Shown: positions 49,501 to 62,042, numbered from the stretch's first letter. The stretch: DNA of 64,000 nucleotides from Dimorphilus gyrociliatus (GCA_904063045.1 CAJFCJ010000020.1:364916-428915), one strand, 5' to 3'. Numbers and translations: made by a program. The notes: a model not told the origin generated them from the sequence alone.

Positions 49501-52500
49501 ATATAATAGAATAAGTTCCATTCCTTATTTAGTAAATTTCGTTTGTTTTTCGAAACGTTTTAGCAAATATAGGGGACAGTTACGTCTATTTTGCATCAGT
49601 GATGATAAACTTGATAAGACCCTAGAAGGGCAAGAGAATTTTGAAAAAATTGTCACTTCGAAATTAATTGAAGTGGGTGAAGGCTGGGAAATTGGTGTCG
49701 AAGTTAGTGAGAACTTTGAAATAGTATCTAAATCCAAGGAAGGCATCGCTATGGCATTTAGACCTTTCGTTGAAAATAGATTGTCTATTAATTTGCGAAT
49801 AAGAGATTATCGAAAGAAAGACGAAGGTTTTATCAATCTTGTTAAGAAATCTAATAAGAAATCATCTATCAAAGAGATAATATGCACCCTGCCTATCCAT
49901 TTTCCATTATCCAATGAATTCAGTGATTCTGATAGTGATAATAATATTGAAAAGGAAATCGACGAAGAGAATAATGTTATTGATAATCTCGATGAATCTA
50001 TCAATAACATAGGAATTGAAGATGTTCAACAGGCACTAACCGGAACTACAGAACCAAATATAAAATCTTCAAATAAATTAAATCTCGATGAACTTGACTT
50101 AAAATTAACGGATATTGCAGGATCTTTGGGAGACGATTGGGAAAAGTTAGCCTATCGTTTAAATTCCGATAATGCAGAAATAAAAAACATTCAAGCTTCA
50201 TACGATTATCACGGAGAAAAGGCACTGGTTTACTTTCACTATTTATTGAGCGTCGATCCACCTGTAACAGGTATAGTACAATTCTTATTTAGATAATAAA
50301 CAGTATAGAGGAAAATGGAAAAATATTAACGATTATCGTTTCTTATTACAGGCAAAGAGTTTGTAAAGGCGCTTAAGAAAATCGGTCGAGAAGACGTTAT
50401 TATCGATTATATCACCGATTTAGAGTTAAAAAGTTTGGCCTATGAGGAAAATGAAAAGGAAGAAGAAGAAGAAGAAAAAGAGGAAAAAGAAAAAGATACA
50501 CCAATAAATGATCTTAACAACAGAAATGGTGATAATAATCAAAATAATACGGTGAATAGACAAGAAAAGAAATATTATTTTATTTTTCTTTGTTAAAAAT
50601 ATCTCTACTATATGAAATTCTTTTTTTTTTCTTTAACGTCATAAAAAAGAGTTCTTCCCTAAAAGAAAATAATGAGAATGATGAAAAGCCAATAGCAGGT
50701 AAGGTTTTTTTTAAATAACCAATTTTTCAATAGTATGATTAAGCTTTTGTGAAAAACACGTTTTGTTAATTCAACGAGCTTATAAGGGTTTATGAAAATT
50801 TCTTTGAGTCTTGGCTTTTTAGATGAACTTGAAGAAGAGGAGTTCTTTCCTGAAATTAATAATGTTAAACCTCCTATTAAAATTGAAAATGACGACAATT
50901 TGCCTAAAATGTCATACGTAGACGCCTTAAATTTCATTGCTGATCAGTTAGGTGATTGTGAAATTAAAAGCTTATTATATCCTGAATTTGATCAAGGTTA
51001 ATTTTTTTTATGATTATTAAATAGCAAAATTCATATATAATGTAGCATTTTTTTAACCTTTATACCTTAATATAGACTTTATATTAAAATATATTGTATA
51101 TAATTACAATGTATATTGAATAGATATAGTATAGTATACCAATTTTATATTATACATTATCCTATTTTATCACACTATTTAAATAGAACATGAAACTCTT
51201 GAAGAAAACTTTAAAGAGCAATTTTCCGAGCCAAAAGAAGCAATAATCAATAATTTACAGCTTCCCGGTAAGCTAATTAGATCTCTTTATATTTCAACTT
51301 TTTGTTTTAGTATAAAAAGAAACTAAACATTTATAAATATACTGTAAATATCAATATATTTGTAGTTTTTTATATATGTATATATGTATAGATACATACA
51401 GTATATATATTTCATATATATTCATAGAAAGCGTATTTACATTCTATATAAAAGTGTTAGGATATGAAAAAAATTATCGTGTTTTTCTTCAAGATAACAC
51501 TCTTGCTGAAAAAGACCCATTTGAAGAGGAGAAAATTGACATAAACGATTTGAAATTAACAAAGATAGCGGATAAACTTGGCTCTGATTGGCAGAAATTG
51601 GCTACTCACTTCGATTTAACTAAGGAGGATATTGACGAAATAAAAACTTATGATAGTGAAGTTGAATCAGCTATGATATGTATTCAGACGATAGCCGAAA
51701 AAATTGGCTTGTCTGAAGGAAAACAAATAGAAAAAGCCCTATCGGTAATTGGAAGAGAAGATATCATCAGGAAGTATGTAAGGACAAAGAGCGGAAATTT
51801 TCAGAAAGGTAAAATCCTTAATTATAGTTTGTATTTCTTCATTTAAAAAGTATCTTTCTAACCGTAACACAGCATTCGAGGAGAGTGACTATAGTAAAGT
51901 ATGTACATGAAATTATTAACTACACTATATACTATTATTAAACAGTATTAAATTAAAAATATGATTCAAGCTTATAATTTAGCAATAGAATTGAAAAAAT
52001 TATTTTATGTATAGTAATATAGTATGTTTTTAAATTTTAATTTTCCTTACTCATCTTTTTTGTCCTCTTCCTTAGAAACTCATGGAGCATCAAGAGTATT
52101 CAGGTATTTTTATATTTTCTTAATTATTTATGTTGTTATAGTTATGCAAGATATTAATATAAAGAATTATCGTTTACGATATAGTAGATAATAATACTAA
52201 ATATAGAGACAGTCGCTAGATAATGTGACACTACTTACGTAAAAGAGTTTAGGCGATTCTTACTCTAGAAATTTCTTCTTTTTTTTTTTACTTGTAAAAC
52301 TTATTAAAGATTATTATGGAGAGTTTGAAGATGATAGCGATGATTCGGATAGTATTGATTATCGTAGAACATTGTCTGTAATAACAGAAATGACCGAGCC
52401 AAATAATTCTTTTGACAATGAAGAGTTTGGACTTGATAATGAAATTTTAGAAAACAAGGGCGGAATCCTTGAATCTGTAAAATTCAATAAAAGTACACTT

Positions 52501-54562
52501 AAGATGCAAGAGAATACGGAAGAAAGTAACGGGGAAAACTGTTCAGTTAATCAAGAAGATGATTTGTCGACATCTCATGATTATTCGCAGCCAAGTGAAT
52601 CAGAAATTAAAGATGTTGATGAAAAGATACATGAGAATAAAAACGACAAAGACCGAACTCTAACTAGAACCACATTTTCTTATGAAGATGATACCGAAAA
52701 GGCCAATTCAATAAATAATCCGTATTATGATAGCAATGAAGAGATTGATTCTAACGATTCCGAAGAGGATAACAATTTGGATATTAGCAGTAATGAGACA
52801 CATTGTAAAATCCCAATTTCAAGGGAGCTATCGATTGAGAATTATGAAAAACCACTTATTGATCAAGAACAAGAGAGTTCTAATGATCATTCAGAGAATG
52901 CTATAGTACAACTGGAAAAAGAAAACATCGAAACAGAGGATAATTTCTGTAATAATATCAAATCAAAGAACGGATCAATTGATAGCTATGAGGTGTTAAG
53001 CAATAAAGACGAAAGGGAAATTGAAAATTCTCGTAATAGTGCAGAAGACAAGAGAAATATTTCAATCGAATTAGACGATCAATTACAGTCGTCGAATGAA
53101 ATAGACAACTCTAATATGAATAAAAATGAATTACCCCTATCAGATCCGGGAGATTTGCTATCCGAATTAAAAGAGTCCAGTAATAATAGTATAACTTCTG
53201 AAGAATTAGCACCACATTATGAAAACAATCACCAACTTTCGGGAACAGAAACTAAAGATAACAATTTTAACGAGTCAAGGGAATTAATTACAGATGTTTT
53301 AGACAACGATCACAACAATGAAGAGAAATTAGATGAAAATACTTGTGAGAAAGACCAATTAGGTGACTCTTATAAACTTACAGAATCCCCAAGTGTTACA
53401 GAGGATCTTTCAAAATCCGATCGTGAAAACGAAAAGGAAAATATCCCTAATCTCGAAGAGCCAAAAGAGTCTTTGCAATCACCGCTAATAACTACTTTCG
53501 AAGATTACTCTGATAACAATAAAATTCGACTTGCAGAAGAACTTTCGGAAAAAGGTATAGATAAAAGCAAAGAAGCTTTAAGAAAAGATGAAATAGTTGA
53601 GGAGGAGGAAGAAAGAGATGAAAAAATTTCACATCTTTCACAAGAAGATCATAATATTGATCCGCAAAGAGAAGACCACGCGAACAAAGATAATATAGAA
53701 GAGGAATATGCACTAAAACAACCGAATACAATAGAAACTTGTCAAGAGGACACTAACCTAGAGACTCAACATCAAATGACTGTAGAAGAAGAACTTCAAC
53801 AATCGAATTTTGACGACATAGACGAAAGGTCTAATGTAATAAGTGAAGAATTAGAAAAGGATGAAGAAGCTGAAAAAGAACAAGAAATAACTGAGAAAAA
53901 ATTCGGCGATACAAATACAGAATTAGTATTGGTAAAAGAAAGAGATGAAGAAGAAAAAGACATACAAGAAAAAGAGGTAGAATATGAAGGGAAAATGTTT
54001 TTAGACACAAAAGTTTATACTGAAGAGAAGCCAGAGAATGAAATTAATAAAGATTTACCATCGGAATATAATAGTTCCATAGAAGAAGATAATTTTCTTG
54101 ATAAATTAGATGAAAATATTGAGGAAACTCAAAACTCAAGTAATGATATAAACAATAAGCTTATGTCTTGTGATAAATTGTGAATGCGCTGCTTATCTTT
54201 TTGCATGTTTTATTAACTTTTATGGCACTGATGATGAATACGAAAAGCAACCTCATAAAAAGGAATGGATTACTCGCTATTAAATGATACGATAACTGAT
54301 AAGATCAATTACTGAATGTGTAAGCTAGTTTTAGCATGATTAGTAATATCAAACTTAAATAATTACTGGCTTAATTGTCTTCGTTTTAAAAAATTTTACG
54401 GTTGTTTCCAGGAAATCCTTTAGACTAGGTCTGGAGAGCAAGCAGTAATTAGTATTTGGATGCCTTATAAAAAGAACGCTTATCTTGTAATGAATATATA
54501 AAGTATATATAATTTGTTATCGCTCAGTTTGGCATCCATTTGAAAGGTTTAAAAGTCTGAAA

Positions 54563-54601
<39 letters not shown>

Positions 54602-54864
54602 TATATATATACTTATGATAGAATATTTCTTTTCTCTAGAATCAGCGAATAATTCATCGGAAAAAGAAATTCCAGAGTTGAACGTCTCTACCAATGATAA
54701 AAAATCTGAGGAAAATGATGAGTAAGTGAATTTTTCTTTTCAACCTCTTCAATCGTTTATTAAACAATAATTATGATACATTTCAAATGAGAGAAATAAT
54801 TGAATATCTTTCTTCATTCAGAGAAACATCGGCGGAGAAAACGGTTCAAGAAACCTCTAATTAA
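43520..54864 (+). CDS. ANK: Ankyrin with 24 ANK repeats, ZU5-ZU5-UPA and tandem death domains
   Basis: Twenty-eight exons: 43520..43651, 43748..43846, 43924..44022, 44092..44190, 44320..44511, 44590..44688, 44756..44854, 44923..45120, 45422..45520, 45624..45722, 45888..46976, 47206..47371, 47456..47514, 47685..47768, 48131..48216, 48308..48532, 48606..48757, 48820..48996, 49068..49289, 49359..50270, 50352..50551, 50650..50698, 50823..50996, 51187..51267, 51494..51808, 52310..54139, 54640..54721, 54822..54864; about 2386 aa. Ankyrins tether membrane proteins to spectrin. Twenty-four ANK repeats fill residues ~10-795. ZU5 follows ([27 protein letters not shown]), then a second ZU5 ([15 protein letters not shown]-like GQEGGILV) and UPA, the canonical ankyrin supramodule. 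A death domain lies at ~1400-1490 ([19 protein letters not shown]) and another at ~1640-1735 ([19 protein letters not shown]). One exon then codes a 610-residue acidic disordered tail. Small variations in splicing between 51.8 and 52.3 kb are possible. Confidence 0.95.
54567..54611 (+). repeat. (TA)n microsatellite in the last large ankyrin intron
   Basis: About 15 uninterrupted AT/TA dinucleotides followed by CAGTATATATATAC, the recurrent CAGTATA interruption found across the window. Confidence 0.9.
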
Positions 54865-55181
54865 ATACATTTTGAAATAAACATGCTACACAAAAAATGC
54901 CTGTATTTTTTATGTTGTTTGTTTGTGAATTTACGTTATTGATAGAAACATTCACATATAATATGTATATTCTTATAGTAAAACTTGTGCGTTTCTGTAT
55001 AACTATTAAACTATTATATCTTTGAACCATTCGGTTAGCTAAAAATAAAATTAAGGATTGATTTTTCCCGGTAAATATTTCAGTATATTTTTTGCCTTTA
55101 TGATTTTTATAGGCCCCATTAGCCAACTGCTTTTAAACAATCAATAATCAACAGCTGACCGTTGAATAGTTTCTCAATGTG
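54865..55181. other. Short interval between ankyrin and the mucin-like gene
   Basis: 317 bp containing the ankyrin 3' UTR and the promoter of the next plus-strand gene. An 89-codon minus-strand open stretch (54857-55126) overlaps the ankyrin end and looks like chance. AATAAA-like words lie near 54874 and 55043. Confidence 0.45.
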
Positions 55182-58100
55182 ATGTGGCGATGGAATGTAT
55201 CAATTTTAAACTTATTTTGGATATTTACACTATTGTTTTGGATAACAACGGTCTTTGTTGTTGAAAATGTAGTGGATATTTTAGAAAATCCTAAATTTCG
55301 AATTAGACATCGAGATAAGAGATTTTCGGGTATTTATTCTTAATTAGTAATATATTAATAAATGAATCTTTATGAATAAATCTTTTCTAATATTCGACAG
55401 AAAATTCGTCTTTTAACGGAACGAATTTCGTTACAAATAAGCCATCTTTTGTCCAAAATAATGGCACTACTGTTAAATTCTTAACTACTGGCCTTCTGGA
55501 TGCGGTTAACAGTGATACGAGGACAAATGACTATCCGTCCAAACAAGTTACTAACGAATCAACTGCAAATGTCACGTCCGTCCCTCCTTTTAGTAAAATC
55601 TCCTCGGAGAGTCAGTCTTCTACTATTTATAACGAGAATAATCACACAGAGAAATACACAAGAAAAACAACTCCTTTTCCTACTACCAATAATACCATAA
55701 CTTATTCTTTTACCACTTCAAAAAATCTAAATAGCTCGGAAGGAGAGACGTCATCAAAATCGCCCTATAATTCGACGTTAGCGTTAAGGGATAATACTAA
55801 AGGCTACTTTTCCATAAATAACACATCTAATGGAACAGAAAGTAAACCTGAAAAAACTGAATATTATACCAATCCTACTCAATCTTATTTATATAATAAC
55901 GAATCGACCGTTAGTTCCCGCCTTAATAAATCAACCACTTCTGACGTTCAGCTTATTCAAAATTTAACAACTACTAATTTTGTACAAAATGAGACATTTG
56001 CTAAAACTACAGTTAATCAATTATTCGATTATAATAATACTCAACAAGTTAACACAACCTATTCTACAAAAATGAATAAATCCTTTACAACAACTTCAGA
56101 TTACTCAGTGAAATCATCTGTTCAAACAACAATTAAAAATCTACGTTCATCTTCAAATATTACGAATAGTGTCAATTTTACAACTCCATTGTATTATTCA
56201 AATACTAATAATTTTACACTTTCGTTAAATCAAACAACATCTGTGTCATCGGAGATATTTAATGTGACTAGTGCAACAACGCCTAACCTTGCAAATTATA
56301 CTACTGTCACAAAAAAATATGACAACATTACAAGAGGTATTAGGTATCCAACGACCCCATCCGTTTCCAACGCAAGCTCAACTGAGAAACGAACTGATAG
56401 GCCAGAATTTACGAAGACTGTGAGAGTTGTATCTACAGAATCGATACCTGGAATAGCTAATGAATTTAATTATACCGATAAAATCAATAGTTCAATGGAT
56501 TTATCAACGCAAACAGATGATTCTAGTACTAAGTCTTCCTTTCATCCAACAACAGTTGGTTCATCTACAGTTACCATGAGTCAGTTAGCAGATGATAGTT
56601 TAATTACATCAGAAAGCTCCGTTAAAGACAAATCAACATCAGCTTTAACTACACCTTCGAACAATAACAATAATAATGTAACTGAGGCCACTAGTAAGCA
56701 GATTTCAAAGAGTACTATCAATCCTACTTCGATAACAGAAATGTTTCACCCTACAACGACGATTAGCGGAAGCAATAAAAGTGATTTTGAGAATTCAACA
56801 ACGCTAATTTCTGCACCGAAGAGTACAGTGAAGCCAGGAAACGTAACTATTGACTACTTGCAAACAACAGAAAAAGAGGAAATTAAAACTGTTAACACTT
56901 CAAGTAGTGAGATTACGACTACAGATAGTTCTGAAACGTCGATTGTAACACAAGAAGGATCACCCATTGTTACACCTTCAAATGACAATGAGTTTTCCAA
57001 CACTATTAATCTAGATAATAAAACAACTGCAAATGATGCCAACAGTGGCAAAAGTTATCCTCCGAACGTAACACCGGAATATACAACATTCTCCTATGGC
57101 ACTAAAGAGAAGGATAAAGTGTCAAAGACATACACTACGAATGTTAATAAATTACAAACTGCGAGTGTTGTTAATTTTACAAACACTATGAAAATTGACT
57201 ATAGTACGAAATCTACGAGCTATTTTACTTCTGAGGCGAAAACAACAGTTAAAAATATACCAACAACACAGCAAATTTCTGTTAAAACTCTTGCTGCTTC
57301 ATCACCAACAACCAAAGTTGATAATGGAAATTATTCATTTAATTATCAAACATCAATTAAAGACAATTTAAAAAAAACTACACCAAATTTAAATTATCAA
57401 TCTACCCAGACTGCTGAAAATGACTATACTAAAAATACTTATCCTATTACTATTCCAAATAGTCCTAAAAATTCTATTACAAACACAAAAACACCTATAA
57501 AACCTACTGATGGGAGTGTTGACTCTGAAACGTTAACAGTAATCGTTGTAGGCCTTTTAACCAATGAAAAAATATCAATAATTAAAACGGATAGCTTTTT
57601 AAATGGCATGAAAAAAGGTAAAATTTCAAGAGAAGAATATAAAAAAAATATAATTTAAAATGAATGTAATTTAATAATTTTAATAAATCTAATTAGCTTT
57701 GGAAGATTTGTACAAAAAAGGCTTAAATCCTGAAGAGAAATTGAAAAGATCAACTTCAGATATTAAAATTAAGGTTGATTTACAATTTCCATTAAATAGA
57801 ATTATTAATTTCAAGAAATTTTTAATATTAATAATTCCATTTTACTTATAAAGGTTAAGAGTATTGAAGAAACAAAGAAATATAAAAAATTGGCTGCTGA
57901 GATTGTTTTTGAGGTGATGGAAAAATCGACAACAGTACCTGCAAAACGAGTCTCGGAAATTATGAATAAAGTTGGAAATTCCTCTATACAGTCTAAGATT
58001 GTTGGACGTACGGTATTTATGTGATATACTAATAATAAACTGTTAATAATGTTAATAATATTGTCCTTATAAGGTTCTAAAATCGCCTACTCCGTTTGTT

Positions 58101-59492
58101 GTATCGACAACAAATAAACCGCCTACGACAGACAATCAAATGCAACTACCTCTTCCGCCTTGGGCTTTTATCATTGTGATCTTAGGATCTCTGATAGTAG
58201 TCTTTATCCTAGTTATATTGTTCATTAAGAGATCCCATTGCAAATTATTTCTAAGTAAGAAAAGATCACGAAAGAAAATCTTGAAGATAAAAGCAAACAG
58301 GCAATACGAAGAATGGTTTGAAACTCTAAATAATGGTAAGATTATTGACAAAGTTTATTCGGATGATAGAAGAGTGATAGAGGAAACAGAAGGCGTTCTA
58401 AGTGATTTGTATTCTCCCGATACAACATTACCACCTATTTCACCTGCTGCTTCATCAGAGATAAAATCACCTCCAATTAATCAGATACATCAACAAGTTG
58501 ATTTTACGGAAATTGCTCCCAGTGAACGTATTGAATTGTTACCTCCACCCGTAAAGCATAAAGATAAAGAAACTAGAAAACAAAAAGAAAAGAGGCCAAT
58601 TGATAAGACAAATAGCGGAGAAATAGCTCAAATTTTCCAACCAGAAGGCTATGATCTACCTAAATTTGAAATTCTTCGAGTAACTGGAAAACGTGTTAAA
58701 ACTCAACAACTAGATGAGCCTGTTGATCCAGCTACCATACACCCTAGCCAATATATACCAAAGAGTATTGTACGACCTGTTGTTATAAAGACAAGAGACT
58801 ATTCTCCCCAACCTCCAGTAGTTAATTCACCAAGGCAGGAAAAATCTAAGATTCAGAGCGCCAAAAGAGATTTTTCCCCACCCCCTTTTCAAAATGATGA
58901 AAATTCACGAGTAGAATTTGTAAAATTACCCCCGCAGTCTCCAACTAAGCTCTCTGAGGACCGTAATCGGAGTTCATTTAGACCAGTAAATGGCCCCAAA
59001 ATTGTCACACCAATTAAGACGCCACTGAACGATTATCCTCAAGTACACATTACGAGAATAAAATCTGATGGAAGGACCATGCAGAGGATTGAGCCTTACG
59101 GAGCATCTGCTCATTCAGATGATGATAAGAAGACTGCAAATAAATCGAATAAGTAAGGGAGAGTAAACAATATATAAATATTTATAAATATATATATAAA
59201 TCTTGTTCTAATAACGGGATCTTTAATAGTTACTCTCTAAATCCTTCTCTGTTACAGGTTAACTGAAATATTAGATCAGTATTCCACACCAGACAGATCT
59301 TTAACTAAACAACCTATTGATAGATTGCCAAAGTCCATTCTAAAAGATTTATATCCACATATTTACGAAGCAAAAATCTTAGAAGAAAAGAAAGCTGACG
59401 TAATTAACAGCTTAATTTAATTTATTACAACAAATAATTAACAAAATCAATATTTTCAGGATGAATTATTTGATCATGTGTGCTACCCCTGA
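55182..59492 (+). CDS. Mucin-like type I membrane protein with long cytoplasmic tail
   Basis: Seven exons: 55182..55329, 55401..57617, 57697..57773, 57854..58012, 58074..59152, 59258..59399, 59460..59492; 1284 aa. The N-terminus has a hydrophobic signal (LFWIFTLLFWITTVFVV) and a basic RHRDKR that may be a furin-type site. Exon 2 codes about 740 residues rich in Thr, Ser and Asn with dozens of N-X-S/T sequons, a heavily glycosylated stalk. A folded membrane-proximal region follows (SETLTVIVVGLLTNEK, MKKALEDLYKKGLNPEE, KLAAEIVFEVMEKS) that is SEA-like in placement but lacks the GSxxx cleavage signature. The TM is about residues 896-918 (WAFIIVILGSLIVVFILVILFI), with basic stop-transfer and a Pro-rich cytoplasmic tail of about 365 residues ending FDHVCYP. 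I cannot name the family; the architecture resembles membrane mucins and KIAA1549-type proteins, without motif proof. Confidence 0.85.
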
Positions 59493-60266
59493 ATATTTCT
59501 GCCGACTTTACCTAACTGAATTAGTTTAGTTGCTCCATAAATCTTTGACTTTAATCTGCTCAAAGGAGTCTTATTTACTGCATATATATACTGCAATTAC
59601 TGAACGATATAAGTGTATATATTTTATTTACATACTTCCTTAATTTAATAACTTAATAAAGACTATAAATCTAATGAAAAATTTGAGTAAATGAATAATG
59701 TCTATAATAGAATAACAAATTATCAATTTGCAGTTTTTTTGCGGTTTCCAATAATTAATTTAAACATAATTTAAATATATATATATTTATATTTATACAA
59801 GTTTATTGTCTTTTATTATATATTTCTTGGATTAATCTAATTTATGAATATTTTTAACTATTTCGTTAAAAACTTGTAATTAGAGAAATAAGATGAAATT
59901 TTCTATAAATTCATTTCATTATTAATTATATTTCCAAGTTTATTAAAACGAATTCGATTCTTACTTCCAATTTTTTGTCGTAAATCCTTCAGATGGCGTT
60001 AGAGGTACTCTATATCGACTTTAACCTTCACTTATGCTTGCCTATCTTAGTATGTAATATTAATTTTCTTACAAAAAGTGGTTTAGTAGAAATTTTATTA
60101 TTATTGCATTAATTAATACAATTTATTGATTGCTCTTTTGCAAGTACCTTTAATTTAGAAATATTTTTTTTTCAGCTGTCCAACCTTTAAGTTTACTTAA
60201 TATCGCTCATACTCTAAATAAATATTAAAATTATAAATACATATATTTCACCGTTTATAATTGAAA
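59493..60266. other. Upstream region of CIAO2A with an AGATGGCG element
   Basis: AT-rich with no coding signature. AGATGGCGTTA at 59991-60001 is the same 11-mer as at 17171-17181 and lies about 270 bp before the CIAO2A start codon. No TATAAAA box was found, consistent with a housekeeping-type promoter. Confidence 0.5.
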
Positions 60267-60863
60267 ATGAACGACAGTCAGAATCACGACGAACTTGTTT
60301 CTACAGTATTTGGTATGTGTTAATTAGATCGATCCACTTTTCAAATAATGTTGATTTCAGATATTATTCGAACTATAAAGGACCCTGAAAAACCGGAAAC
60401 GCTTGAGGAGTTGGAGGTAGTAAGGGAAGAAGATGTTCAAGTTGCTCTTTCAGAAGATGGTACATTTCTATTAAATATATTATTTACTCCAACAGTTCCA
60501 CATTGTAGTTTAGCAACATTAATTGGTTGGTATACTACATAGGTTACAAGTGCAAGGTTATTCTTAATTTTCCTCCAAAAATAGGCCTATGCATGAGAGT
60601 AAAGATAGAAAAGAATTTGCCGCATAAGCATAAATTGGATATACTAATTAAAGAAGGAACTCACGAAACGGAAAGAGAAAGTAAAATGATTAAAGAAAGC
60701 CATTTTTTTTATATATACTTTCAACTGTTCAGTAATCTTTTTTTTTATCCTTTCAAAATTAGTTAACAAGCAACTAAATGATAAAGAAAGAGTGGCAGCA
60801 GCAATGGAAAATCCTAACTTAGAGGATCTCGTTAATCAGTGTATCAGCGAGGATGACTACTAA
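60267..60863 (+). CDS. CIAO2A: Cytosolic iron-sulphur assembly component 2A (CIAO2A/FAM96A)
   Basis: Four exons: 60267..60312, 60361..60525, 60585..60680, 60763..60863; 135 aa. The whole MIP18/DUF59 domain is present: [40 protein letters not shown] with the invariant reactive Cys, [37 protein letters not shown]. The words [16 protein letters not shown] and MENPNL match the 2A (FAM96A) paralogue rather than 2B. CIAO2 proteins, with CIAO1 and MMS19, deliver 4Fe-4S clusters to cytosolic and nuclear target proteins; 2A is linked to IRP1 maturation. The human protein is longer at the N-terminus (about 160 aa), where a signal-like segment is absent here. Introns are 48-82 bp. It converges with the single-exon gene at 61.6 kb. 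Confidence 0.97.
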
Positions 60864-61565
60864 AAAAGCAGAAGATAACGATGATAATTTGAAAACATTA
60901 TCATCATTAAACTCTCGTTACACGCAGCCAAAACAAAATGAATTGTTATTTTTCTAATTGTTTTTTTTCCTTTTGATTACTTTTACATTAATAGTGAAAA
61001 ATGAATCATACTAATAATAAGAAGAGTCTATAATCATCCTTATCATCTTCCCTTTACGTTTGTTCCATTACAAAAACAAAAACAAAAAAAAAAGAAATTT
61101 CTCATTCATTAGGTTTGAAACAGTCGATTAAACGTTGCATTATTTAAAAAGCTGCCATTTCATCAATTATCTCTCAATGAAAAGATATTGATTTCAGCAT
61201 GTTTTAGCTAACTTAGTCTTTGAAGAACTCAGGGAATTTATGTCATCATCAAAATAATTATTTCTTAAATTGCGAATGGAGCACCTTTTGTTTTTTACAT
61301 ATAAAGCTTACAGTAGGATTGTTCTTGCTATGTAAACCTTTTAAGAATATGCTGAGTACTCTTCAGCAAACATCCGATTATTATAGGTATGGTTTAATTT
61401 ATTATTTATGAAAACAAGAGTAAACTTGATATTGTTGAAAAAGAATTGTAGGTAAATCGGTAAGTATTTTAAAAAAATAGTCCTTTATTTATAGAATTTA
61501 AAATATGTAAACTGTATAAACTGGTTAAACATTATAACTGGAAGTAAATTACAAAACTCGCCGTT
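60864..61565. other. Convergent 3' UTR interval
   Basis: About 700 bp between the stops of CIAO2A (+) and the 61.6 kb gene (-). AT-rich; no coding exon supported. Short open frames (61220-61411) lack signatures. Confidence 0.5.
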
Positions 61566-62042
61566 TTATTCTTCGTCAATTCTATTATATTTATAACCTG
61601 AACTCCTTTCCCAGATTTTTACATGACGAAATGTACCGCAACACCAATTCAGAAACCAATGCTTCTTGCTTTTACTTTTACTTTCCTCCTTCCCTGCGTT
61701 AAGATCATCGGGTATTGGGTTTTCTGTTTCAGCATCAAGAATCAAGTCAGCCAGTGTGCCGGCATCTCCTTCAACTTTACTGCAACCATCTTCTTTAAAC
61801 CTGAGAGAACAAGATGTCGGCACACAGTCATTAGTATCTACAGATGTTGACAATATAGAATAAATGACTTCGCTCTGAATTGTAGATAATTCTTTCGACT
61901 TTTCTGCTTTCAATACCAAATTACCATTTTTGATCATTGCTCCAGGTATATTGTTATTTTCTGTAGAATCTACTTCAAGAGACTGTTGAGCATTCCAAAG
62001 ACATTGTTTGTCTAAATTCTTCGAAGTAAATTCTGACTGCAT
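61566..62042 (-). CDS. Single-exon protein of unknown function, 158 aa
   Basis: An uninterrupted minus-strand frame from ATG at 62042 (MQSEFTSKNLDKQCLW) to TAA at 61566. The first two thirds are polar and acidic (VEGDAGTLADLILDAETENPIPDD); then comes a Lys/Ser run (EESKSKSKKH) and a Cys/Trp cluster WFLNWCCGTFRHVKIWERSSGYKYN. The basic run before WFLNWCC suggests membrane attachment, possibly with palmitoylation, but this is inference. A minus-strand TATA box lies about 95 bp upstream, supporting it as a real transcription unit although it lacks introns, unlike most neighbours. I do not recognise a family. The overlapping plus-strand frames are not supported. Confidence 0.65.
   Translation of the reverse strand: MQSEFTSKNLDKQCLWNAQQSLEVDSTENNNIPGAMIKNGNLVLKAEKSKELSTIQSEVIYSILSTSVDTNDCVPTSCSLRFKEDGCSKVEGDAGTLADLILDAETENPIPDDLNAGKEESKSKSKKHWFLNWCCGTFRHVKIWERSSGYKYNRIDEE

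Noticed and set aside
61623-61863. Two plus-strand frames of 65-75 codons
   Set aside because: Both are antisense to the 158-residue minus-strand frame, which has a TATA box and better composition.
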